From the NCBI RefSeq assembly GCF_003351225.1, contig NZ_QQSY01000004.1, positions 261,051-325,050 on the forward strand: 64,000 nucleotides of DNA, written 5' to 3'. How positions within the stretch are numbered: position 1 is the stretch's first letter; each line of letters starts with the position of its first letter. Made by a program: the position numbers and the translations under genes. The DNA comes from Dyella solisilvae (GTDB lineage Bacteria > Pseudomonadota > Gammaproteobacteria > Xanthomonadales > Rhodanobacteraceae). Positions 34,474-43,180 of the stretch are shown here, piece after piece. Under the pieces are notes generated by a model. That model was not told where the DNA came from and did not search any database. It saw only the letters and a program-made list of their open reading frames with translations.

Positions 34474-35906
34474 TGGGCTGGCTGCTGGTCGTGATCAAGG
34501 CTTGTTACTTCCTCGCCGCCCTCCTGTTCATCCTCGGTCTCAAGCGCATGAGCTCGCCCCGTACGGCGCGTGGCGGCATCGTGTGGGCTGGCGTGGGCAT
34601 GCTGGTGGCGGTGCTCGCCACCTTCGCCCTGCCGGACATGCAGCACCGGGGGGTGATCCTGGCCGCCGTGCTGATCGGCGTGGCCGCGGCATGGTGGTCC
34701 GGGCGGCGCGTGGCGATGACCGCCATGCCGCAGATGGTGGCCCTGTACAACGGCATGGGCGGCGGCGCGGCGGCGGCGATTGGCGCTACCGAACTGTTCA
34801 GCTATGCCGGCAAGGCCGTCACCCTGCTGGACGGCGACCAGTTCACCGCCAGCGGCGCAAGCACGCCTGGCCTGTCTCAGGTGACGCTGGCGGTGCTTGG
34901 CGCCCTGATCGGTTCGATCAGCTTCTCCGGTTCGCTGATCGCCTTCGCCAAGCTGCAGGGCTGGCTGGACAAGCGCTTCGTGTTCCCCGGCCAGCGGGTG
35001 GTGAACATGCTGGTGCTGGCAGGCGCGGCGGTGCTGGGGGCGATGATCGTCGGCGGCCAGCTCAGCGTGCCGCTGATCGTGGTGTTCTTCGCGCTGGCCC
35101 TGGCGTTCGGCCTGATGATGACCTTGCCGATCGGCGGCGCCGACATGCCGGTGGTGATCTCGCTGTACAACGCGTTCACCGGCCTGGCGGTGGCGTTCGA
35201 GGGCTTCGTGCTGCAGAACGAGGCGATGATCATCGCCGGCACCGTGGTCGGCGCGGCCGGTACCCTGCTGACCCAGCTGATGGCCAAGGCGATGAATCGC
35301 TCGATCGGCAACGTGCTGTTTGGCAGCTTTGGCGCTGCGGCCGGCGCCGAGGCCCAGGCCATCGGCGGTAGCCAGAAGCCGATCGAGGCCAGCGATGCGG
35401 CGGTGATGATGGCTTACGCCGAGCGCGTGGTGATCGTGCCGGGCTATGGCATGGCCGTGGCACAGGCCCAGCACAAGGTGTGGGAATTCGCCAAGCTGCT
35501 GATCGATCGCGGGGTGAAGGTGAAGTTCGCGATCCACCCTGTTGCCGGCCGCATGCCCGGCCACATGAACGTGCTGCTGGCCGAGGCGGGCGTGCCTTAC
35601 GACCTCATCGCGGACATGGACGACATCAATCCGGAGTTCCCCAACACCGACGTGGCCCTGGTGATCGGCGCCAACGACGTGGTGAACCCTCTGGCCAAGA
35701 CCGATCCGGCCTCGCCGATTTACGGCATGCCCATCCTCGACGTGGCGGCGGCCAAGCAGGTGATCGTGGTCAAGCGAGGCAAGGGCACCGGCTTCGCCGG
35801 CATCGAAAACGCGCTGTTCTACGCCGACAACGCGCGCATGCTGTATGGCGACGGCCAGGCGGCCGCGGGCCAGCTGGTGACCGAGCTGAAGTCGCTGGAG
35901 ACCTGA
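34473..35906 (+). CDS. pntB: NAD(P) transhydrogenase subunit beta
   Basis: NADP(H)-binding subunit, 477 residues. The N-terminal half has eight or nine membrane helices, including MVALYNGMGGGAAAAIGATE and SISFSGSLIAFAKLQ. The C-terminal domain III (about 305-477) binds NADPH, with VIVPGYGMAVAQAQHKVWEF, HPVAGRMPGHMNVLLAEAGV and LVIGANDVVNPLAKTDP. AGGAGG lies seven bases before the ATG at 34473, in a TGATG overlap with pntAB. It is complete and looks functional. Confidence 0.95.
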   Translation: MGWLLVVIKACYFLAALLFILGLKRMSSPRTARGGIVWAGVGMLVAVLATFALPDMQHRGVILAAVLIGVAAAWWSGRRVAMTAMPQMVALYNGMGGGAAAAIGATELFSYAGKAVTLLDGDQFTASGASTPGLSQVTLAVLGALIGSISFSGSLIAFAKLQGWLDKRFVFPGQRVVNMLVLAGAAVLGAMIVGGQLSVPLIVVFFALALAFGLMMTLPIGGADMPVVISLYNAFTGLAVAFEGFVLQNEAMIIAGTVVGAAGTLLTQLMAKAMNRSIGNVLFGSFGAAAGAEAQAIGGSQKPIEASDAAVMMAYAERVVIVPGYGMAVAQAQHKVWEFAKLLIDRGVKVKFAIHPVAGRMPGHMNVLLAEAGVPYDLIADMDDINPEFPNTDVALVIGANDVVNPLAKTDPASPIYGMPILDVAAAKQVIVVKRGKGTGFAGIENALFYADNARMLYGDGQAAAGQLVTELKSLET

Positions 35907-35913
35907 GGGGCGC

Positions 35914-36354
35914 TCAGGCGCCCGTCTGGCGCGGCCGCGCGATGCGGCCGGCGGCCAGTGCGGCCAGACCCATGCCGACGGCGTACCAGACGTCGTCGGT
36001 CGGGGCGCGGCCGAGTCCGGCCAGCTGCAGCAGCAGGCCCAGGCCGGCCGTGCGCATCGCATCGATCAGCCCCAGGCCCATCAGTCCGGCAATGCGGGCG
36101 GCGGCGGTCAGCACGTTCACATAGACCGCTGCGGTGAGCATGGCCAACGCGCCGAGCACGGCCGCGTAGCGGCCCGGCTGCCGCACCCAGTGGCGCACGC
36201 CCTTGCCGAGCAGCCAGCCCAGCAGCACCGCCAGCCAGGGCAGGGGACGCTGCAGATAAAGCGTGGGCACCATCCAGACGGCGCCGGCGGCCAGGCCCAG
36301 CATCACGGCGCTGAGCAGCGCGAAAATCCAGGAGAAGACGACCCGTGCGTTCAT
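35914..36354 (-). CDS. Conserved inner-membrane protein, function unknown
   Basis: A 146-residue hydrophobic protein with about four membrane helices: SWIFALLSAVMLGLAAGAVW at the N terminus, then about 40-55, 65-90 and 100-140. No catalytic or ligand motifs are visible. The start at 36354 (MNARVVFSW) is chosen because the helix follows; there is no clear ribosome-binding site and an in-frame ATG lies 21 codons upstream. It is convergent with pntB, with 7 bases between, and divergent from sufT. Confidence 0.6.
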   Translation of the reverse strand: MNARVVFSWIFALLSAVMLGLAAGAVWMVPTLYLQRPLPWLAVLLGWLLGKGVRHWVRQPGRYAAVLGALAMLTAAVYVNVLTAAARIAGLMGLGLIDAMRTAGLGLLLQLAGLGRAPTDDVWYAVGMGLAALAAGRIARPRQTGA

Positions 36355-36519
36355 GAATGCGCGGACAAGGACAGGACGGCGGGCACAGGATCTTCTCAGG
36401 CGTAAAACCACCATCATAGCGCGGCGTGCAAGCCCGGCGCCCGCGCCCGAGCCGCCCGATCCCTTGAGTTCGAGCCGGATCGACCTGATTTCAGGCAAAG
36501 GGCCTGGCCCTGTGGTGGC

Positions 36520-36525
36520 TATAAT
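36520..36525 (+). promoter_or_regulatory. -10 box of the sufT promoter
   Basis: A perfect TATAAT 47 bases before the sufT start codon. No good -35 (TTGACA-like) is found at 16-18 bases upstream, so the promoter may rely on the -10 box or an activator. Confidence 0.6.
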
Positions 36526-36572
36526 AGAGAGCTTGGCGCGGTGTCTTTGCGCGTCCTTTGATGAGATGAGGC

Positions 36573-37130
36573 ATGAGCGGTTTCAGTCTTAGCAGCGAGC
36601 CCTTCACCCTGGAGCGCGACTGCCAGGCGGTCATGGTGCCGCAGGGCGAAGTGGTGAGCCTGCCGGCCGGCCAGATCGGCTATATCACCCAGGCCCTCGG
36701 CGGCAGCTTCACGGTCTACGTGGAAGGCAACCTGTTCCGTATCGCCGGCAACGACGCCGACGCGCTGGGCAAGGAACCGCCGCCGCCGATCGAGCTGGCC
36801 TCGGACGCCACCGACGCCGACGTGGAGGTGCTGGTGTGGCAGCAGCTGCGGACGGTGTTCGACCCGGAAATCCCCATCAACGTGGTGGAGCTGGGCCTGG
36901 TCTACGACGTCAGCATCGAACAATCGGAGCCGGAGCAGCGCAAGGTCTACGTGAAGATGACCCTGACCGCGCCGGGCTGCGGCATGGGCGACATCCTGGT
37001 CGATGACGTGCGCACCAAACTCGAACTCATCCCGACCGTGGGCGAAGCGGACGTGGATCTGGTGTTCGATCCGCCGTGGAATCACTCGATGATGTCCGAC
37101 GCCGCCAAGCTCGAAACGGGGATGCTGTAA
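36573..37130 (+). CDS. sufT: Fe-S cluster assembly protein SufT
   Basis: An accessory factor for iron-sulphur protein maturation. The 185-residue protein has an N-terminal beta-rich part (VMVPQGEVVSLPAGQIGYIT) and a C-terminal MIP18/DUF59 domain (about 90-175) with VFDPEIPINVVELGLVYDV and MTLTAPGCGMGDILVDDV, whose Cys is the conserved one. SufT normally lies at the end of a suf operon; here it is alone under its own TATAAT promoter. Confidence 0.92.
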   Translation: MSGFSLSSEPFTLERDCQAVMVPQGEVVSLPAGQIGYITQALGGSFTVYVEGNLFRIAGNDADALGKEPPPPIELASDATDADVEVLVWQQLRTVFDPEIPINVVELGLVYDVSIEQSEPEQRKVYVKMTLTAPGCGMGDILVDDVRTKLELIPTVGEADVDLVFDPPWNHSMMSDAAKLETGML

Positions 37131-37279
37131 GCGCTGCGCCAGCAGGAACACACCCGCTGAGTGAATGGTCAGCGCAGCGATGAGGCCGCAACGGCACGCT
37201 TGCGAATCGTTTGCGCTCTTACGGTGAAGGCAGCCGCAGCCGCCTGACACATATCAGCAACTCTCACTCCATCTGACGA

Positions 37280-37300
37280 CAGACTGCGTTACGCAGTCTG
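37280..37300 (+). other. Perfect hairpin upstream of the DUF465 gene
   Basis: CAGACTGCG-TTA-CGCAGTCTG, a 9-bp stem with a 3-base loop, ending 20 bases before the ATG at 37321. It could be a leader structure controlling that small gene, or the end of sufT transcription; there is no T tract. Confidence 0.5.
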
Positions 37301-37320
37301 ACCCACGTCATGGAGTTTGT

Positions 37321-37539
37321 ATGTTTCCTGAGTTTCGCGATCTCATCTCCGAGCTGAAACGCCGAGACCCACATTTCTCTCGGTTGTTCCATCGCCACAA
37401 TGAGTTGGACCAGGAAATCAGGAACATGGAAGCCGGCATATCGCCTGCCGATTCCATGGCCATCGAGCAGCTCAAGAAAGAAAAGTTGCTGCTGAAGGAC
37501 CAGCTCTACGTGGTCCTGCGCCGCGCCGCGGCTTCATGA
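37321..37539 (+). CDS. DUF465/YdcH-family small protein
   Basis: A 72-residue, highly charged helical protein (LISELKRRDPHFSRLFHRHN, then DQEIRNMEAG and QLKKEKLLLKDQLY) of the DUF465 family. It is predicted to be a coiled-coil dimer; function unknown. GGAG lies just before the ATG. It is followed by ppk2 on the same strand after 81 bases. Confidence 0.85.
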   Translation: MFPEFRDLISELKRRDPHFSRLFHRHNELDQEIRNMEAGISPADSMAIEQLKKEKLLLKDQLYVVLRRAAAS

Positions 37540-37620
37540 GCGTCGACCCATAACGCGCCGTGCGCCGCACGTCCGATGCGGCGTCTTCCTCCAACCGTTC
37601 TCCTATCCTGGGGTGACTGC

Positions 37621-38760
37621 ATGTCATCGACCATTCTTCCGCATGTGTCCGAAACGGAAACGGGCAGCGATGCCAATGTGTCCGTTGAAGCGCGCGAACC
37701 GGCCTCCGACGGCATGGCCGTGTTGCCATCGCGTGATGCATGGGCCATGGAGCAACGCAGCGTCGGCGACGCTATCGCTTCGGCACAGTCCAAGATGGCT
37801 GATAGCACACAGGAAGTGCTCGTGCAGTCCGCCGCGCAGGGTACGGACACCTTGTTCGACAGCGTGAAGACCATCCTCGGCGGCTTGTCGCCCGACGATG
37901 CCGCCCGTTTCCGCAGCCTGGTGCTGGAAGGCGACCCGAGCTTGCGGAATGGCGGCAGTCAACGCCATCCAGACGAGGAGCTTGCGCCGGGCTGGCGCAA
38001 GGGCGAGTACCCCTATCGGCAGAAGATGTCACGCCGCAATTACGAGAGGCAGAAGTATCGCCTGCAGGTCGAGTTGCTGAAGCTGCAAGCGTGGGTGCGC
38101 GAGACCGGCCAACGCGTGGTCATCCTGTTCGAGGGGCGAGATGCGGCGGGCAAGGGCGGCGCCATCAAGCGCTTCATGGAACACCTCAATCCCCGCGGCG
38201 CCCGCGTGGTGGCGCTGGAGAAACCTACCGAGGCCGAGCGCGGGCAGTGGTATTTCCAGCGCTACATTCAGCATCTGCCCACGTCGGGCGAGATCGTGCT
38301 GTTCGATCGCAGCTGGTACAACCGCGCCGGCGTCGAGCACGTGATGGGCTTCTGCACCCAGAAGGAGTATGAGGATTTCATGCGCCAGGTGCCGGAGTTC
38401 GAGCGACACCTGGCGAACAGCGGCATTCACTTGTTCAAGTTCTGGTTCTCAGTGAGCCAGGCAGAGCAGCGGCGACGCTTCAGCGAACGAAAGCTCCATC
38501 CGCTCAAGCAATGGAAGCTGAGCCCGGTGGATCTTGCCTCGCTCGACAAGTGGGATGCCTATACACGCGCCAAGGAGGCCATGTTCGCGCATACCGATAC
38601 GGCAGATTCGCCATGGATCGTGATCCGCTCCGACTGCAAAAAGCGGGCTCGCCTCAACGCCATGCGTTACGTTTTGAACCGCTTGTCGTACGCCAACCGT
38701 GACGCCCAGTCGGTAGGTCTCGCCGATCCATTGATCGTGGGGCGCGCGCTCTTCGGCTGA
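37621..38760 (+). CDS. ppk2: Polyphosphate kinase 2 with N-terminal extension
   Basis: Uses polyphosphate to phosphorylate nucleotides, usually nucleoside diphosphates. The 379-residue protein has a poorly conserved N-terminal extension (about 1-115) and a PPK2 kinase domain. That domain has Walker A GRDAAGKGG, the substrate region EAERGQWYFQRYIQHLPTSG, Walker B VLFDRSWYNRAGVEHVMGF and the lid SERKLHPLKQWKLSPVDL. The ATG at 37621 is preferred; earlier in-frame starts are inside a non-conserved region. A second PPK2 is encoded at 51150. It is convergent with the asparaginase gene. Confidence 0.92.
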   Translation: MSSTILPHVSETETGSDANVSVEAREPASDGMAVLPSRDAWAMEQRSVGDAIASAQSKMADSTQEVLVQSAAQGTDTLFDSVKTILGGLSPDDAARFRSLVLEGDPSLRNGGSQRHPDEELAPGWRKGEYPYRQKMSRRNYERQKYRLQVELLKLQAWVRETGQRVVILFEGRDAAGKGGAIKRFMEHLNPRGARVVALEKPTEAERGQWYFQRYIQHLPTSGEIVLFDRSWYNRAGVEHVMGFCTQKEYEDFMRQVPEFERHLANSGIHLFKFWFSVSQAEQRRRFSERKLHPLKQWKLSPVDLASLDKWDAYTRAKEAMFAHTDTADSPWIVIRSDCKKRARLNAMRYVLNRLSYANRDAQSVGLADPLIVGRALFG

Positions 38761-38810
38761 TCGGGTCATTCACCCAGGAAGAACGACAGGGTTCGGCGGA
38801 ACCACACGCC

Positions 38811-38842
38811 AAAAAGAAAGCCCGGCGATCGCTGGCCGGGCT
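38811..38842 (-). terminator. Rho-independent terminator of the asparaginase gene
   Basis: Stem AGCCCGGC/GCCGGGCT (38819-38842) with an 8-base loop. On the reverse strand TTCTTTTT follows. It lies 25 bases beyond the asparaginase stop codon, between it and the convergent ppk2 gene. Confidence 0.85.
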
Positions 38843-38867
38843 CTTCGCGTCAAGCGGAGCTGTCGGC

Positions 38868-39359
38868 TCAGCCGGCCGATTCCTCGAAGCGATTCGCCTC
38901 GCGATTCTTGCGCACCTTGCTCGGATCCCACACGCGGCCGTTCATCGTGATGTAGACGCCGTCGGGCAGGGTCTGCACCGCTGCCACCGCGCAGCCGATG
39001 TTGAACACCGCGTCCGAGCCCTGGAAGCGCGCCGGATTCAGCGCACCGGTCAGCACGATCACCTTGCCCTTGATGTGGGCCAGTTCACGCGCGGTTTCGA
39101 CCATGGTGTCGGTGCCGTGGGTGACCAGCACGTGGCGGTGCGGCTGCGCCTCGATGGCGGAGCGCACCAGCGCGCGATCTTCATCGGTGATGTGCAGGCT
39201 GTCCTTGCGCAGGATCGGGATCACGTCGAACTGGAAGGCCACGCCGAGCTGGCCGAGGATCTCGCCGATCTGCGGCGCGCCGATCTTGTAGTCCGACTTG
39301 TCGTCGAAGTAGATCTTGTCGATGGTGCCGCCGGTGGTGACGATGGTCAGATGCTGCAT
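38868..39359 (-). CDS. Single-domain asparaginase-family protein
   Basis: A 163-residue protein equal to only the N-terminal domain of L-asparaginase (usual length about 320-350). Both active-site loops are present: IVTTGGTIDKIYF with the nucleophile Thr, and VTHGTDTMVETARELAHI with the second Thr and Asp. The C-terminal domain that completes the active site in the dimer is missing. A clean terminator directly follows the stop, so this is a settled short gene, not an obvious recent truncation. The activity is uncertain. Confidence 0.83.
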   Translation of the reverse strand: MQHLTIVTTGGTIDKIYFDDKSDYKIGAPQIGEILGQLGVAFQFDVIPILRKDSLHITDEDRALVRSAIEAQPHRHVLVTHGTDTMVETARELAHIKGKVIVLTGALNPARFQGSDAVFNIGCAVAAVQTLPDGVYITMNGRVWDPSKVRKNREANRFEESAG

Positions 39360-39416
39360 GGTCGGTGATCGCAAGGTGGGGAGACGCGCATTTTAGCCGC
39401 TCGCGCCGCGGGCTGC

Positions 39417-41063
<1,647 letters not shown>

Positions 41064-41248
41064 GGTCGGCTCCCGGCAGGTCGATAGCGGCGAGTATAGG
41101 TGCGGTGCGCCGCGATCATTCCGTCAGGATGGCGTCCAACTCGAAAAGACGTTTCTGCGAGCCGTTGCAGATCAGGCGCAGCCCGCGACGCGGCTCATCA
41201 CAGACATTGCCTCGATGCCGGCGGCCTGGTCACGTGCTGTCTCCGCAT

Positions 41249-41275
41249 GGCAGGAGCGCGTTTACGCATCCTGCC
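41249..41275 (-). terminator. Possible terminator of the exported methyltransferase gene
   Basis: Stem GGCAGGA/TCCTGCC with inner GCG/CGC pairing, 18 bases past the reverse-strand stop. It lacks a T tract, so it is a weak candidate. Confidence 0.35.
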
Positions 41276-41293
41276 GCGCTGGCGTCGCGAGGC

Positions 41294-42049
41294 TCAGGGC
41301 TTGCGGAAGCGAAGGATGAAGCGGTCGGTGTGGCCGCGCACGGAGGGGTCGTAGATGCCCGCCGTGTGCGGGTCGGACGGATTGCGCAGCGCATCGCTCT
41401 CGCCATCCGGCTGGAAGCCCGCGGCAGTCAGCTCGCGCTGCACCGCGGCGGGATCGATGCGATGCAGGTCATCGGTGCGACTCACGCCGCTGCCAGGAGC
41501 AGCCGCATGGTCGAGCACCAGCAGATGGCCGCCAGGTTTGAGTGCATCAAACATCCAGCGATCCAGCCGGGCGATGTCCGGCGAGCCCATGAAGGGGTCG
41601 TGCAGGTCGTGATAGTTCTGCGAGGTCCAGATCAGGTCGGCCGGCTCGGGCAGCGACATGGCCGACACCGGCTGCAAAAGCACGATGACATTGGCGTAGG
41701 GCGGCTTGCCGGCGAAACCGCGCAGGCTCTGCAGGCCCTTGGGCGCCGCCTTGTCCATCTCCTGCGGCTGCAGCGCGTAGACCTTGCCGCCGGGTCCGAC
41801 AATCCGGCTCAGCAAGCGCGTGTAGTAGCCCGAGCCGGGCATCAGGTCGACCACGACATCGCCCGGTTTGATTCCCGCGAAGGCCAGCACCTGATCTGGT
41901 TTGCGCTGGGTGTCCAGGTCGCGGTCCGCGGCCGGACGATCCGGCGTGGCGATGGCGGCTGCGACATAAGCCGGCACGGCGCCGCCCGCGAGCAATGACA
42001 CGGGAGCAGCCAGCACGGCGAACAGAGCGAACAGACGGGTCAGCTTCAT
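41294..42049 (-). CDS. Exported class I methyltransferase-like protein
   Basis: A 251-residue protein with a signal peptide (about 1-22, MKLTRLFALFAVLAAPVSLL then AGG). The Rossmann-like methyltransferase fold has motif I VVDLMPGSGYYTRLLSRIVG and ADLIWTSQNYHDLHDPFMG, then the post-motif LKPGGHLLVLDHAAAPGSG. It resembles predicted methyltransferases of COG4798. An export signal on a fold that normally uses cytoplasmic SAM is odd, so the true cofactor or location is open. It lies 40 bases downstream of a barrel gene on the same strand. Confidence 0.8.
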   Translation of the reverse strand: MKLTRLFALFAVLAAPVSLLAGGAVPAYVAAAIATPDRPAADRDLDTQRKPDQVLAFAGIKPGDVVVDLMPGSGYYTRLLSRIVGPGGKVYALQPQEMDKAAPKGLQSLRGFAGKPPYANVIVLLQPVSAMSLPEPADLIWTSQNYHDLHDPFMGSPDIARLDRWMFDALKPGGHLLVLDHAAAPGSGVSRTDDLHRIDPAAVQRELTAAGFQPDGESDALRNPSDPHTAGIYDPSVRGHTDRFILRFRKP

Positions 42050-42089
42050 GGCGAGGCTCCGTGGGCGATTCGGGTGGCGCCGATCTCGC

Positions 42090-43097
42090 TCAATGCACCA
42101 CGTTGAGCGCGATGGCCGGGGTGATCGACGACGGCGTGCGGTGGGTGGCCGGGATTATCCGCACGCCCAGCAATAGACCGATATCCGGTGACCAGCTGTA
42201 CTCGATGGCGGGCGCGATGCCGAACGCGCTGCTGGACCCTGAACCGAGGTGCATGTCCGGCGGAAAGGGGTCGCCATAAGGGGCGACCTCCTGTCCACTG
42301 ACCTGGGTGCTGCGGTTATGGCTGTAGATGAGGTCCGTGGCCAGCACCCAGCGGCGGGTGAGGCTGTATTCCAGCGAGGCATTCACGAACTGGTTGTCGC
42401 CGGGGCGCGCGTGGCCGCGAAAGTTGGCATCGGTGCCGTAGACGCTGACGCCTTCCACCTCGGCGCGGCTGGAGAAGGAGGCGGAGACATTGAAGCGCAC
42501 GCGCAGGATGCGGCCGTTCGGCATCCACAGGTACGTCTGCGTGTTGATGCCGATGGTTGTCGTGTAGGCGCCGCTGCCCAGGCCATTGGCCGGTCGGTTG
42601 CCGAGGCGGTCGTACTTGCCGGTGGGAAAGGTTTCCTGCAACTGGAGCGCCACGGTCGGAAGCCAGCTGCCTTCGTGGAACTGGGTCAGGCGGTACTGCG
42701 CCTGCAGCGTCCAGTCGCCCAGCTGCACGCCGTCGGAGTTGGGGCCGCCGCTGACGCGGTTGTAGCCGAACACGGGGATCACGCCCACGGTGAAGCGGTT
42801 GGCCAGTCCGTAGTTGAAGTAGGTGCGCGAGCCGTAGCTGTTCGCGCCGCTGGTGCGGATGTCGTAGAGATACGGTTCGAACAGCAGGTGGCCGGGCGGC
42901 AAGGTCTCGGCCGAGTTGGCCAGCATCGGGCCGGTCCACCACGCGTCGTCGCGACTTTGCATCACCACTTGAGGCTGCTCCTGGGAGCAGGCCGGAATCG
43001 GCGCCAGCAGGGTGAACAGCAGGCCGAACACGCCGATGCCGGCGAGTCTGCGGGTAAGCGGCAGGGGCGGGGTGGGGACTTGTGCCGGACGCTTCAT
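42090..43097 (-). CDS. Outer-membrane barrel protein, MetA-pathway type
   Basis: A 335-residue exported protein. It has a hydrophobic signal region (about 20-40, LAGIGVFGLLFTLLAPIPAC) with a possible lipobox-like Cys, then repeated barrel strands such as LLFEPYLYDIRTSGANSYGS, LANRFTVGVIPVFGYNRV and LQLQETFPTGKYDRLG. The C terminus ends with Val-Val-His rather than Phe. It resembles the outer-membrane transporter group of 8761. The ATG at 43097 is chosen; no ribosome-binding site is clear. It is divergent from the MocR regulator, which may control it. Confidence 0.68.
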   Translation of the reverse strand: MKRPAQVPTPPLPLTRRLAGIGVFGLLFTLLAPIPACSQEQPQVVMQSRDDAWWTGPMLANSAETLPPGHLLFEPYLYDIRTSGANSYGSRTYFNYGLANRFTVGVIPVFGYNRVSGGPNSDGVQLGDWTLQAQYRLTQFHEGSWLPTVALQLQETFPTGKYDRLGNRPANGLGSGAYTTTIGINTQTYLWMPNGRILRVRFNVSASFSSRAEVEGVSVYGTDANFRGHARPGDNQFVNASLEYSLTRRWVLATDLIYSHNRSTQVSGQEVAPYGDPFPPDMHLGSGSSSAFGIAPAIEYSWSPDIGLLLGVRIIPATHRTPSSITPAIALNVVH

Positions 43098-43115
43098 GGG
43101 GCGCAAGCTAGGCCC

Positions 43116-43166
43116 AAAAGTGGTTGCCTGAAATAGCCACTTTTGTGATTTTTGATATCACCACTT
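43116..43166. promoter_or_regulatory. Candidate MocR operator with repeated AAGTGG half-sites
   Basis: AAAAGTGG (43116-43123) and CCACTTTT (43137-43144) form an inverted repeat, a third CCACTT lies at 43161-43166, and the palindrome TGATATCA is at 43153-43160. These sit in the 83 bases between the divergent barrel and MocR genes. Repeated half-sites fit a dimeric regulator; binding by the adjacent MocR protein is inference. Confidence 0.5.
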
Positions 43167-43180
43167 GGGAGCCTGCCGCG

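Noticed and set aside
41093-41098. TATACT box as the aidB promoter
   Set aside because: The -10 is good but no acceptable -35 lies at 16-18 bases; noted in the gene entry but not listed as a promoter.
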